A stretch of 64,000 nt of DNA from Paramecium tetraurelia (GCF_000165425.1 NW_001799066.1:640601-704600); one strand, 5' to 3'; positions 13,941 to 26,629 are shown, counted from the first letter of the stretch. A program made the numbers and translations. The notes: generated by a model not told the origin, from the sequence alone.

Positions 13941-14911
13941 GTTAATATTTATATTTCTAAAGGATCATCGAGATAATTTATATTATATCAATGACCAGCT
14001 TTTATACTATCATATTGATGTTAATGACGAAAATTTGATAATTATAATGTAACTTTTTGATTTGGAGATATTAAGATACTTTTAAAAATCTTAATTCCTC
14101 TATTATAGAGGTTAAAAAATAGTGATTAATTTAATATAAATTTAAAATGATTAAATATTGCACTTTCTAATATCCACAAAATATTATACAGTTTTAATCA
14201 ATCATATCTTAAAGAACTAATGAATTAGTTAAGTAGTAAAATATTCCTTAACATTATTTCTTAACTCTGGAATGATCTAAGGGAATATAATAAAGATAAA
14301 AATATACATTTCTCAATATTTCAACTAAGATAGTTCAGAATAATGTGAATGATGAATTAGCAATTGAGAATCACTGCAATGTTCATCTTCAAGAGTTATC
14401 TTATACATATATTATAATCCTTATTAATAATAAATATAAAACAATCAAAAAGGCACTGTCCACAAAAAGTCATAAATTATTCTTACTTCTTGAAGTTTTT
14501 ATGGTTCAAATTGCATAAATGCCTTAATACTTTAGTTCTAAATATAAAATGAGGAAGACATAGAATCAATTTAAAAATATGAAGAAAAATAAAATAACAA
14601 TTTTATTATCAAAATATATAGAAATACAGAAAATACACTAGTCATAAAGTGATAAAGATATGAATAGAATTATTTATGATATTTAAATAAATTTATAGTG
14701 ATAATTATGAATATCTTAAAAGTAAATACTAGATCTTTCATTTTTCAGAACTTTTGGAAAATTTGAGTATAAAATAGTCAGAAATATTAAGAATTATTAT
14801 GACCAACATATTTTTACTGTTACTGATAAAAATACTAATGGTAGTCTTTCTTTCAGATTTTAAGTAAATACTTATTTAATATATTAAAATATACAATTTA
14901 AAATTAACAAA
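13941..14911. other. Mostly noncoding AT-rich stretch
   Basis: The first 280 bp contain the shifted continuation described for the small MGC protein. From about 14224 to 14911 I see only AT-rich sequence without a sustained protein-like frame on either strand. Confidence 0.45.
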
Positions 14912-17900
14912 TCAAACTAGTTCTATTGATTCCGGTTTTCGAACATAGATTTAAAAATCATAAAATCTCTCAATTGCCAAATCAAATAAAAATAGCATAA
15001 ATGTTAAAGCTAGTGCTAAATAGAGTTGTGGTCTAGAATATAGAATGAAATATATACGAGGCTAGATATCTATAGAAGTTAAATGATGGAGACAATTCAT
15101 GGTCATTCACCATAATCAATATTAGCCAATAAACAAGAATTGATAGTACGATGAAAAATATGGTGAAGTTATAATTAGTATAAGTAAAAGTGAAGATCTT
15201 AAGGTTAACAAGAATAATGACTATTCCGTAAATGAATACTCCATCTTCAAAAAATTCCATAGTCATACCATCATCCATGTTTTAGTTCTCTGTAGAAAAT
15301 GTGCAGACTAGAAATATCATCAAGCCTTGAACCATTCCATTAAAAACCCAGAGCCAAAACTTAATGATTGTAAAAATCGGTTATTATCTAAATTAAACAT
15401 ATACATCTGGTTTATCCTCCAGCAAATTATGCGAGGTTTTACTCCATTGCAAATATTCTGAAGAAGGATGCATTTCATCAAAGAGAGCATAGAGCACCTA
15501 AGGGAGAGCAGCAAAAACTGTGTTAAACAATGAAGATAACCACTGATCGTATAAGTATTACCCACTGAAACCATTGAGAAATCCAAACCAAAAGTAGGGA
15601 GTGATGAACACCTAGTTCTTAAAAAATATGTATAGAATTGTGAGTGCATTTCTTCTTGAACACTCAACCCCATAATAAAACATTAATCGCTTAAGATGTT
15701 TGAATTCTTGGATTGCAAAGTCAGCGGCTCTGGCAGCTTGTGTTCCTTCAACTCCTTAAATTCCCACTCCAACATGAGCCTATCGACATATGATCAAATT
15801 TACCTCATTTATCATAGAGACATCATTAGCTCCATCTCCTATAGCCAAAGTATAAGCCTTGGGGAGATTCTCTTTAACCAAAGCTACAACTTATTGTTTT
15901 TGTTTTGGAGACACTCTAGCCACTATGACTACTTTAGCAAAGAAAGCTCTCTTGATTAGCATTGATTTAAGTTGTGGATTCTCTAACATTACTGTTAATG
16001 CCTATCCACTAATTACCAATGCAATATTAGCTGATTCATTGCAATAGTGCAAAAACACCTCTTCTATACTTCCAACTGTAATTTCAGTAACTACTTAGAG
16101 CATATCCTTGCTGTCAATGAGATTACATGAATATCCTATCGAAATAGCAGTTTCAACTTTATCACCAGTTAGAACCCAAACTTTAATCCCTGCAGACTTT
16201 AAATCTGAAATAGTTTATCCTACATCATCTGCTAACAAGTCTTCAACAGCTGTAATTCCTAAGAACTCCAAATTCAATTCAAGTTTCTTTTGTAAATTAT
16301 TCATCATCTCTTCATCTTTCTCCTCTTATGCCTTTTTATATCTATAAATTTAAAAAAAATGATACTCTGCTAAATATATGTCCATTTGACTTTAAGTAAA
16401 AGTTTTTCTTCCCAACATTAATGTTCTGTATCCTTGAATTGCGAATTGATGAATTATGTGTTAATGTTTGCATTCTCCTATTAATTCAAGTAATACTTCA
16501 TCAGCGCCTTTGCAAAATAAAACATATTCATTTCCTGTTTTGACCACAATGGTCATTCTCTTTTTTTCACTGCTGAAATCAAAACTCATCACTCTGTGGA
16601 ATTGAGTTTTGTTTATGGTTAGATGATTATTATTATCGATGCCTTAAAATAAATACCCTTTTTATTCACAATATTCTAATATTGCTAATTCATCAGGTGA
16701 AGATCCTATCAATTTATTTTTTGATTTTACAACAGAATGACATAAACTCATGCACAATAATGCTTCTTTTTCATTTAAAGCAAATAGTTCTCTAAATTAC
16801 ATAGAATTTTTAGTTAATGTACCTGTTTTATCAGTGAAAACAATATTGATTTCTCCTAATTATTCAATCAAATTAGATTGATGCGATTTTGAATTTGGCA
16901 TTACTTTGTCTGACTCCAACATCTTAGCTTAACCAAACTTTACCAATTCCACATTCACTACCAGAGATATTGGTATGAAGTATGAAAGCAATGAAAACCA
17001 TAATCCAAAATCTATGAATACATCATCTCTAGTAAGTCCCAAATAAGTATAATTAAGATGATTGTTTGTCCATATGAATTCATATATAGATGACATCAGA
17101 CAAAATAATACCAAACTGATTGATATAGAAATGATACAGATTCTCATATACTATTCTAATCTACTTCTTTTCGTCCTTTCTTGAGAGCAATTCAACATAA
17201 TTTTACAGTTCATGCCACTGTAAATACACAAACCTATTATCCACTCTGTATTTTTTAGCACACAACCTCTTTCAATAAAATTACCATAATTTAATGAATC
17301 CACTTAAGAATTACTAATTTGATAGGTTCCTGATAGTTTATATAATATTGGGTTCTTCTAATCGTATACAAACTTTACGTTGTTATTTTTCTCCTTGTGA
17401 TTAATTACTATATAAATACAAAGTTTATTGCATTATCGATATGGTACCTTTATTATAAATCATAGATTGAATATTTTTATTTTAAATTTGTCTCACCATC
17501 AATTTACTTTGTCTCCACATATGCTATACCTCCTTAATAACTAGATGAGAGTATCAAGATATCGCATGGAATACTTTCATTTTCCATAATCAAGATAATG
17601 TCAGCTTAATAGATATCCTTCCAATTGCATTATATAAACTAATTTTCAAAGTATTTATGTGATTTACGATTGTTCTCTTCTTGATCAGATTTATATCTAT
17701 TTTTAATTAGAGTTCTAACCTTGAATATTCTTCGATGGCATCTTTCAAAATGCTTATACTCATCATCATTGCCAATGGCCCATAAATAGTTGGAACACCA
17801 TTTGTATAAGAAGTTGCAGGAATTATCTATAATATGCCGATGACAATGAAATAAATATTAGCAGGTTACGTAATTTACTTAATAAAAGCATACGGAAGAA

Positions 17901-18024
17901 AAGTAAACCAGGTGGTCTTCATTGTTGTAATAATGTTTGGTTTATTCTTCATCGGAGTGTCATCTGGTAAGATAATGTTGTCTGTCTACGAAATCTATTC
18001 ATTTATTTAGAAGTAACTATTCAT
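14912..18024 (-). CDS. P4-type ATPase (phospholipid flippase)
   Basis: About 1,010 residues. P4 ATPases translocate phospholipids from the outer to the cytosolic leaflet. The N-terminus has the family block [20 protein letters not shown] and then [11 protein letters not shown]; the actuator region is [12 protein letters not shown]. The phosphorylation site is FTDKTGTLT, followed by [10 protein letters not shown] and CKGAD. The hinge is [12 protein letters not shown]...AHVGVG, followed by [18 protein letters not shown]. About ten membrane segments include [11 protein letters not shown] and the last, [16 protein letters not shown]. Seen introns include 23 nt near 17718, 24 nt inside the GDGAND block and 25 nt near the end; at least one more is needed for an exact frame. 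The ATG at 18024 precedes EQISQTDN. A Cdc50 partner gene is not present in this window. Confidence 0.93.
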
Positions 18025-18136
18025 TGAATGAAATAATATTTTCTACAAATATATTATATATGTTCTTTTCTTAATTCATATAATACAATATTAAGAAATA
18101 ACTTTTTAACATAAATAATTGATTAAAATTTAATTG

Positions 18137-19476
18137 TCAATCTTAATTTGTGGCACTTTTGTCATCATCATCAATAACTCCATCAACTATTCCAGAATCT
18201 TTAGATAGAATCTCATTCCTTATAGATTCATCAATTTTTATATTAACACTAGAAGGATCAAATTGTTTCTCTTATTCATCCTATTCATTAACAGCTTCAT
18301 TAACTTCATTAACATCGTTATTGTTATCTTCCTACTAATTAACATTCTAATTCTCAATAACTGCATTATCACCTTAATCCGATTATTCTTGTTTATTTTC
18401 CTCATTTTGAACATTTTCTTAGGTGGTTTTAGCTATAGTATTATTTGCTGTTTGGATGGATTCAATTATCTTTTGAATTCCTGGTATTTATTTTGGATTA
18501 TACATATGGATCTTATGCTTTAGAGACTCTTATAATTTTGATCTCTTTAATTTTTGGAATTAGTCCATGTCTAAAGTGAATTGATGAAGCTATTTAATAT
18601 CTTCCACAAGTTCAGATGGTATCACAGTAAGATGTTTTAATTCCAAAATATGAAAGTTATATTCTGATCCCAAAAACAGAAATTTAGCTTCAAAATGGAT
18701 TGGTTTACCCTTTTCCAACTTCTAAAATGTTTCAATTTAATATTAAGAGTCCCTTACACCAACGATAATATCAGGCAAATCTTCAGTTGATTCAGTTGGA
18801 TCCATCTTTAAATACACCCAATAATTGAAACTGAAATTTGGATCATGATTAGGTTTTGTTTGAATAAAATCACTAAAATTAATTTTGTTTATCATACCCT
18901 TTCCATGAAACTATTTTATCCTTAAAATAGGTTTCAAATTGATGTCTTGCTTTCAAACCATTATCAATAAATTAAAATTTGCCACAAAATTATAAGAAAT
19001 CAACCCACGTTTTGTTCGAATAGATATTTGCTTCAATTTATGGTTGCTCCTTCTCTGTAAAATATTCAAAGTAAAAAAACAAACAAACTATGATCGTCAA
19101 TAAAACCAAAGCATATTTTCTAGATACTACTACAATGCAATTGCCAAATCTAAATTATAGCACTTAATCGTTGATATTTGGTAATTAAAAGTATTTTCTT
19201 TTTTCTAATTCTTGATTACAATAGTAGCATCTCTTTATAATCATCTTGACATTTATTTATTTTATTTACTTTTGTTGATTGAAACACCAATGGGATTATA
19301 AATATGCACCAAATTCCGAAATAAAATAAGGAAACAAAGGAAATTATAAATGAAGCTGGAGATGGCACTTATTCTAAAATACTTTCCCTAGCTGCACCAC
19401 AATTAGGACAAACTGGTTGTGTTGAATTAACTGCTGTCTCAGATTGCTCTTCATTCTCTGTCTTTGAAATTAACAT
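18137..19476 (-). CDS. LITAF-like membrane zinc ribbon fused to a wolframin-type C-terminal domain
   Basis: A 429-residue product; two introns (25 nt each) give an exact frame. Residues about 20-75 look like a LITAF domain: CPNCGA, a hydrophobic segment (FIISFVSLFYFGIWCIFIIP), then RCYYCNQ, i.e. two CxxC knuckles around a membrane insertion. A second hydrophobic segment follows (YALVLLTIIVCLFFYFEYF). Residues about 130-290 match the C-terminal luminal domain of wolframin (WFS1): IVSWKGDFI, then DIIVGVRDSQYQIETF and KGKPIHFEAKFLF, ending LELKHLTVI. The tail is acidic and disordered (VIDDDDKSATNQD). Wolframin is an ER calcium-homeostasis protein; LITAF proteins act in endolysosomal sorting. The combination suggests an ER or endolysosomal membrane factor. 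The first intron uses an AAG acceptor. Confidence 0.65.
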
Positions 19477-19659
19477 AATTAATTATATTATTGATAAAAT
19501 TCCATCATTTTTTACTATTTTATTTAAATTAAATTAACATGTGTACATCATATTAGAAGTTAAATATTCTCAAAAACCAAAAAAGCTGAGAGTGAACAAA
19601 CAACTATAATATTTTGGAATATTTTAATATAAATAAATTTTAAGAAAAAATCTAAGAAA

Positions 19660-22282
19660 TCAATAATCCTTATCCCAATTAGGATCACGAGCTTTTTCAG
19701 GCTTGTAAACATTCTAAGCAGTGGCAAGATCATTCTAGTCTACTAATTACACTGTACTTTAATTTCTTCGGTAACCAATTTACCAACCTGGATAGCTTTT
19801 TATATATCTTTTTCACTATGTAATTTGTTTTTGGGTGGCAAATAAGGAGGTTTTAACTCTCTGTTAATGAGAAGATCCTAAATTATACATTCCAATTTAC
19901 ATAATCAAATCTTTCGAAAAAAGTGTTGTTTTTTAAACTAGCATAAGATGATCCTAGTCTGAGCTCTGGAGTTTTACTCAGCAATTACTCAATCAATTTC
20001 TTGGCTTTTCTATCTTTCAATACTGAGGGAAATGTTAACTATTTCTTTTAAATTTCCTCGTATATTTCATAACTAATAAAGGATTCATAAACAAATATAC
20101 GGGTCATCAGCATCTTCAGCATATGGAACATTTCCACACATAAATTCATACAAACAAATTCCTATGGACCATAGATCAACTGAGTATGTGTATCCTTTAC
20201 CAGTTAAAATTTCTGGGGCCATATAATGAGGAGTTCCGATAATAGTGTATGTTCTACCATTTTTACTCTTTAAATTCTTAGCTGTTCCTAAATCAATCAG
20301 TTTCATGAACCCCTAATATTTATGGTTATTGAAAATACTTTTTCATCAATCATGATATTCTCTGGTTTAATATCCCTATATATGATGTTATTCAAGTGTA
20401 AATATTCCATGCACAAAATCAAAGATCCGATATAGAATTGAGAATCATAAGTATTAAGCAACCCAATGTCTCTGATTACATCGAAAAGTTCCATTCCTCT
20501 GATATATTCTTCCAAGAAATATATATAAGTAGTGTCCCTGAAACTTCTAGCAAAGTGCATTATTAGTGGAAAGTTAACAGTTTCCAAGGCTATCTTTTCT
20601 TAGGCCAAATGTTTTTCAAGATTTTATTCAATTATTTGAGCCTTCGAGATACATTTTAAAGCATATATCTTTTTATCCATTTTGTTATGCACCAAATAAA
20701 CATTACCAAATTGTCCCTAGCCTAATTTCTTCACATGAATCAATTAATCCAATTAAAAATGCTTAAAAACATCCTATTTTTGACCTTCCTCCTTTTTTAT
20801 AAACCTATCATGAGCTTTTTCATTCTTAGCAAATATTTGCTCTAAGGATCCTCCAATAATCTCAAAGAATTATTTAAATGTTATTGTTGCTATCATTCCT
20901 TCATCCTTCATTACAACTGGCTCTCCCAATTTAACATTTTCTCCTTGATCTAAAAATTTATCTCCAAACATTTATCCCTTCTCTAAAATTTCCTTTCCAT
21001 ACCTTACTGACCCTTACAAGACAATAATTATCTCTCTACAAGCTTAACCTTTCTCTATGATTACTTCTTCACTTTTTTTTTGCGTCTATTGCATATTGCT
21101 CACAATTCTTTCCACTTACAATTTTGTCAGTTTGCTAAGCACAACATGTCTTTCAAATGCCCATCGCTGAAGATTACTGTACATAATCAACTGTATCTTG
21201 TCTCCCAAAATTCTAGTTAAATCATCTCTTGCTAAAGCTAAAACTGTCGCATCCTCTTTAATTGCTTTTGCAGTGGCCCCCCTTACTGAATTCTATTATA
21301 ATGCTTATTCTCCCAAAGAATCCCCTGCCCTCATTATTCTAAGTTCTTTTCCTCCTCTTGATATCTATATTTCTCCCTTTTTAATAATAAAGAATGAGTC
21401 AGCCTGATCTCCTTCATTAACTATAATCTCTCCAGCTTTAAAATTTAAATTTATTAATGCTGATGGAATTGCTGCTTTTTAATCATCAGTTAAAGATTCT
21501 ATTTGTAATATGTTAAATTACCAAAAAACGGCACTTTATTTATGAATTCCTTATTCTAATCATAATCCTTTTATGAAATTGATTCAATTGCTTTTCTTAC
21601 AGTATTTCTATCAATTGCCCAGAATGCACAATCTAAAAATGTAATACTTTTTACCTCCTACTGCCTTGACGGTAGCGGATCTTGGTGCATTATATAATAA
21701 GGCCAGCTCTCCGAAGGCTTCACCACTTTTTAAAGTTTTTTTTAATTCATTATTGATGATAATTTAGCACTATCCACGCTCAATCAGAAAGTATGAACTT
21801 GCCTTATCTCCCTATTTAAAAACCATTTCACCATCATGAACTGTGCAATAAAACATTTTATCAATTACTTTCACTCTTAACTAATAAAATTATTTATATA
21901 CTTGTCTTCTGGTTGTAATTACCCAAATATAAAGCTATTTCCAAAAGCATTCAAAAGCAATTAAAAATCAAATGGACTTTTCACTTTCTCTTATTTTTGC
22001 ACATTCTCATAAATTACTTCTTGATCGATAACTGCAGCTATTTTTCCCATCTTCTTTTGCTCTTTTCTTTTAGGCTAAGTTGTATAGAATTTTAATCAAT
22101 ACTTCGTTCTCTTATTTTGCTTAATCAATTGATTATGCTGGTTCTTCCTATTTCTCAGGTGCTTGAGTCTTCACCTCATCAGGTTTTGGGGGATGAACTT
22201 ATTAAATAGGAGGAGGTTAGGATGTGTTCACTTCTATATCATTTTTATCATTAATTGGACTTTACCGACAAATGTTACCCAT
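19660..22282 (-). CDS. cGMP-dependent protein kinase (PKG), N-myristoylated
   Basis: About 840 residues. It starts MGNICRQSP, a myristoylation signal like that of apicomplexan PKG. A basic stretch KRKEQKKMGKIAA precedes several cyclic-nucleotide-binding domains. One phosphate-binding cassette is perfect (GEAFGELALLYNAPRSATVK); the next is divergent (GDSLGEQALQQNSVRGATAK), and a third, more degenerate domain follows (GDKFLDQGENVKLGEPVV). The kinase domain has [34 protein letters not shown] (DFG replaced by DLG, as in PKGs), GTPHYMAPE and VDLWSIG. The C-terminus ends PEKARDPNWDKDY. There are several tiny introns, including 28 nt near 22110. In ciliates PKG is linked to ciliary beat and secretion. 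The multi-CNB layout resembles alveolate PKGs rather than animal PKG. Confidence 0.92.
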
Positions 22283-22695
22283 TGTTTATTTATTAATAAA
22301 ATAAATGGAAATAAATTTATTATATTTATCTTAGCTGGTGTTTCAAGTTTCCTCCTCTATTTTAAATCATCTTTTCAATTATAAATATAGAATTCAAATC
22401 CTTTTATCATTTTTTATATAAGTATTAGCTTAATTGAAGAGACATAATGTTAAAAACAATTTATTTGACATTTAAGGAATTAAATTATATTGTATCTTCT
22501 AATTAAAATTCGTTTCAGTTAGACATAAAAAATTTTGTTGAAAATAAATTATCATAAGACTTTATTCTATCTTATTTCTGATTCATGTATTATTTTTAAA
22601 AGAGCAAGAACATCAAAATGAGCTTCAATATGTATTATTTTTAATTCCTCACTTTTCTCTAGGGAGTTGAAAGGCATTATTTTTTCCAATTTTTA
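22283..22695. other. Intergenic, AT-rich
   Basis: Upstream of the PKG start. I see no convincing coding frame; sequence is AT-rich with T-runs. It should include the PKG promoter. Confidence 0.4.
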
Positions 22696-23164
22696 TCAGA
22701 GGTAAAAAAACAAAGAGACTAAAATACCATACTGTTATTGAAGACTTCTGTTTATACATAATGATTAAATTTTATCATTTTTAAAAAATTAAAACTTATT
22801 ATCTATCACTATCAAATATTTATAGATCATATGTAATATAATATCAATCATTATTAAATCTTAAGGTAGGTTTATTTAATCATTAGTGTTAATTTTAAGA
22901 ACCTGATATTTAAAAGCAATTTTGTAGGAATTAATTATATATTTCTCCCTTGAAGCTTCCAGAATTTTTCTTTCAAACAATTTGCTTTCTAAACAATTTC
23001 TTGATTCGGTTTAACAATTATTATTAAGCTATTGCACTACTGATTCCAAAGCAGTTGTTCTTTTTTCTCTATAAAAGGAATGGAGGTTTATATTTAGTTA
23101 TTTATAAGTTTAGCATATCCAAATAGGTTAAAATTTAACTATGACTTCCTTTATCTAATTTCAT
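22696..23164 (-). CDS. Weak hypothetical gene, possibly decaying
   Basis: The minus strand opens with MKLDKGSHSQILTYLDML and continues KKNNCFGISSAIAQQQLLNR; after a possible 25-nt intron (AAG acceptor) it reads ILEASREKYIINSYKIAFKY. The composition is protein-like, with glutamine at TAA/TAG, but the last 60 codons to TGA 22696 are rich in Ile, Leu and Lys and could be untranslated. No family was recognised. It lies in a tract where neighbouring loci are broken, so it may be a remnant. Confidence 0.35.
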
Positions 23165-23999
23165 AAAATTAAAAATAATTATTTTTATGATGTACTAACG
23201 AAATATTTACTCTTATTTTTGTGTTATTTTATTCGTACAATCTACAATTATTGATAAGGCTCCTAATTTTACTTTTGTTTTTATTAAAAATAAATTAAAT
23301 TTAATATATAGAATTCTTACCTTTTCAACATGACTTATCAGTTACTCCTCAATGAAAACTTAATAAATAAATTATTTATAAGATTGCAATAATAAATTTA
23401 TTTGAATTCTGAATAATCAATATGGATAAATCATAACCTTTTCCAATGAATATACCTAATATCGATATAATAAGGTAAACTTGTATAATATTGATAATTG
23501 ATAGTAACAAAATGCAATAGTAAAAGTTTTAAAACATATATTAGATCTCTTAGCTTTCTTTATTTTGTTTAAAAAATAGAACAATAAATAATACATGAAA
23601 GCAGGCTATGACAAAGCATTAAAAAATTTAGAACTTACTTGTTGAATTTTTATAATTTCAATAGGCAAAAGCAATTTTTGTTTAAATTGGACATTTGAAT
23701 TTGGATTCATGATTTTTTATTGCTCCAAGATTATATAATTAAATTTAAGCCAATGATATGAAATTTTAAGTAGCTTTTGAAATTAAAAAGAATGGTATAG
23801 AATGTTAAAGGAGAAATAATTAATTTTTATTTTGAAAAAACTATTTGATAAAAATATAATTTCAAAATGTAGTTAGAAAATTATCGTAGGAAATCAGTAT
23901 TAGATAAGGGATTTTTGATTAAAAATTTTTTTTTTTGGAAGCTAAAAGAGATTCAATATAGACAGAGGATTTTATAATCAAATTTTAGCATTTTTCAAT
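23165..23999. other. Gene-poor stretch; possible remnant of SET gene 5' half
   Basis: Short protein-like pieces occur on the plus strand (MDKSQPFPMNIPNIDII near 23420) but I could not connect them into an open frame. A SET gene should have its N-terminal half here, so this may be its decayed or unresolved 5' part. Confidence 0.3.
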
Positions 24000-24688
24000 A
24001 TGTATCATATAGAATGCGTTATGAGTAGATGTTTTGGATGGGATCTTAAATCTACTTGTCTAGTTCCTATAGCTGATTTCCTTAATCATTCTAATAAAGC
24101 ATGCACACATTATATGGTTCATTCAGCGTTGGAAAAGGGTAGTTTTTCTAAATCAGAGGAGTAAGCTAATTTTCAAACATAATATGTCATAAAAAGAAAC
24201 AATATGAATATGAATATTTTAGGTATTGAGGCTGATAATGAGATACAGAAATGGGAAGATGAGAAAATTAAATTTATTTTAGAGAATAAACAGTGTTTAA
24301 GAGATCAGAACGCCTAAAATGGTCCAAAGGAGTATTAACCCCAATTGTAACCAAAAATCTTATTTTTTGAAGACTAGTTATATGTAGGTATTAATTTGAA
24401 ATAAATATCAAAGAACCTGCTTCTTCAATTAAGTAATTAGAAGGAAAAGCAAGAGTTGGATTAATAATTGCAATTGTAATATTACTCATTGCAATTCAAT
24501 TGATCTACAAATATAGAAACACTCTGACAGAATGTTGTTTCCCTCGAATCGACAAATAGTCCCAGAAAAATATGATAATTAAAAAGGCTGTTGTGAAAAG
24601 TGTTTCGATTGTTTCAAAAAGGATTAGGGTCATCGTCATCATGTAGCCGAACCTAATTCTTAACATTAAAATTAAAGTTTGGAATGAT
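24000..24688 (+). CDS. SET-domain methyltransferase (RuBisCO-LSMT/SETD family), 5'-truncated, with C-terminal membrane anchor
   Basis: Residues 5-35 match the core of LSMT/SETD3-6-type SET domains: CVMSRCFGWDLKSTCLVPIA followed by DFLNHSN (the family's LVPxADxLNHS). These enzymes methylate protein lysine or histidine. The N-terminal SET half is not recognisable upstream, so a start at ATG 24000 gives only a partial catalytic domain. After a linker and a 26-nt intron (24388-24413, AAG acceptor) comes GLIIAIVILLIAIQLIY, a membrane anchor not usual for this family. Left unspliced beyond that, the frame ends at TGA 24686 (220 residues). Splicing 24537-24559 instead gives a Cys-rich tail, CCEKCFDCFKK, but then no nearby stop. 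Pseudogene or unusual small protein. Confidence 0.5.
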
Positions 24689-24808
24689 TAAATACGTATT
24701 ATAAAATTATTGCTAATTAAATATAACATTTATAAAAAGATTGAATAATAATGCTCTTATTATTCTTGTTACTCTAAGACATCTATTCATTCCTATTATC
24801 CTTCGAGA

Positions 24809-25934
24809 TTGATTCTTTTTTCCATTATTCCACATCCCATATTTCACTCTTCCGTCTGCCATTAAAAATTTACCTTTTCCGTTCTATTTACCTTCATGTC
24901 ACTCTCCTTCAAGAACCTTCCCATCTGGCCACAAGCACTTCCCTTTCCCTTATTTTTTATCATTAACATATTCGCCATGATACACTCGGCCATCTCCCCA
25001 TTGATACACTCCATAACCATGCATTTTATTATCCTTCCATGTACCCTTATACCTTCTTCCATCACCCCAAACGTATTCTCCCTATTTTCAATTAAAATTT
25101 TACTTCACCATATATTTTATTATCAAACCACTCTCCTTCAAAATAGCTGCCATCAGGCCACTTATAAGTCCCTCTTCCCTAAATTTTACCTTCAAAGTAT
25201 TGTCCCTCATAAGGTGAATTATCAATCCCTATCATGTAAACAACAATCTTATACATTTCTCTTATCCATGTCCGTGTTGATAATCATCATTCCATTATCC
25301 AAAGTATATAACTCCATTTGATTGTTTGTACTCTCAAAATCCGTTTGCTTTATCATTTTACCATTCGCCCTCATAAACATCTCCATCGACATGATAAAAG
25401 GTTCCTTAACCAAATGCTTAATTATTTTTCCATTATCCAATATATTTGGCCCCGTCTTCCCATATTTGTATTCCCTATTCATCTCTCTTATCTCCCAACC
25501 ATTCTCCCTCATATGTTGATCCACTAATAAATTTATATTTTGATCTATATTCCCTTTAAAGTGATTCAGATTTGATTGTTACTTCATAAGTATATTAAAA
25601 TACATTCATACTCTTCTTTGGTAAAATATTTCTGCTTCCCCCTCTTACTCTTCTTATCTGTGGTTACTTAGTCATTCTAAGACTTATTGAACAGCAGTTT
25701 GGTCTATAAATAAGCCTTCCTTACTTTGTATCCCTTCCATTATTTTTATATCATAATAGCCATTTTAGTTTATAAAATCTATTTCTATGCTTACTTCTCT
25801 GCACATTAATATTCAACTTTCTAGCTTACTATAACAGCTTTATTGCTTTCTGATTTCTTCGTAATGGTGACTTCATTGATTTAATCTAATCTATCTTTTT
25901 AACATTAAGAACAATTTGAACAGTGTGATCCCAT
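24809..25934 (-). pseudogene. MORN-repeat protein pseudogene (MGSHCSNC... IQ motif ... MORN)
   Basis: Same architecture as the intact gene at 49994: N-terminal MGSHCSNCSQC (myristoylation plus Cys cluster), an IQ-like helix (AIMIQKQWKGYKVRKAYL), then about ten MORN repeats (STYEGEW, DVYEGEW, SYFEGEW, RVYHGEY and so on). Introns of 22, 26 and 22 nt can be placed. Two in-frame TGA codons break it. The first, at 25334-25336, is where repeats expect Gly (ANGF-stop-EYKQSNG); the second, at 24899-24901, is where they expect Trp (VLEGE-stop-HEGKQNG). MORN sequence continues in frame after both. The original 3' stop is also lost. MORN proteins tether membranes or cytoskeleton; this copy is probably dead or expressed only as fragments. 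Confidence 0.75.
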
Positions 25935-26341
25935 ATAAAGTTATACAAATAAACAAACAATTAAAAAAACATTTCATTTTTGATTCTATTTTTAGTTAAT
26001 CCATGTCAGTCCAATTTCATTATGAATGTACAAAATCACTCTCCTCATAATTATGTACTTTTCGATCTAGTTAGTTGCACTAGCTCATCCTTTTTTTGAT
26101 TGATATTATTATTTCTATATAATTTTATTTAAGTACGTTTAATTGTGTTTACATATTATTAATAATAAAAACTATTTTCATTTTATCAAGTATAAATATC
26201 GTAACTTAAACAAACCACTTTAGATTTATCAAATCTGATAAATTATTAATTAAATAAATTAAATTTTGTATATATTATGATATCTTATGTTTAATAATCA
26301 AATATTTAGGAAAAATAAAAAAATAAGATTAAGTATATTGA
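25935..26341. other. Divergent intergenic region
   Basis: About 400 bp between the MORN pseudogene start (minus) and a small plus-strand frame. It is AT-rich; nothing else was recognised. Confidence 0.4.
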
Positions 26342-26629
26342 ATGATGATTTTAGAAGTCAATAATAAATTTTGGGTCTCAAAAGTACAACTAATACAAGA
26401 ATTAAGGTTATTATTATAATTTTATTCTTTAGAGTTTGATGAAGAAAATTATAAATTTGCAAATATAATGGATAATAAATCTAAATAAATGAATGTAAGT
26501 CATTTGTCTAATAATTACAACAATAAGATATACGAACCAAAAATGGAATGTTAAGAATTTTAGAATTTTATTTATTATTCTGAAATTTGTAAAATATCAA
26601 ATAATAAATTTAAAGAAAAATCCACATGA
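26342..26629 (+). CDS. Small hypothetical protein or gene remnant
   Basis: An intronless frame of 95 residues: MMILEVNNKFWVSKVQLIQ, then LEFDEENYKFANIMDNKSKQ, ending NKFKEKST. It reads as protein with glutamine at TAA/TAG. Just downstream the next frame is also protein-like (NPHEYKLLSPEKNQYRQ), which suggests a longer gene interrupted by a frame shift near 26600. No family recognised. Its position next to two broken loci favours a remnant. Confidence 0.35.

Noticed and set aside
15696-16347. Several plus-strand frames within the flippase
   Set aside because: Antisense shadows of the P4-ATPase, whose GDGAND and DKTGT motifs are on the minus strand.
24896-25527. Plus-strand hydrophobic frames at the MORN locus
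   Set aside because: Antisense of MORN repeats; the repeats on the minus strand explain the coding signal.
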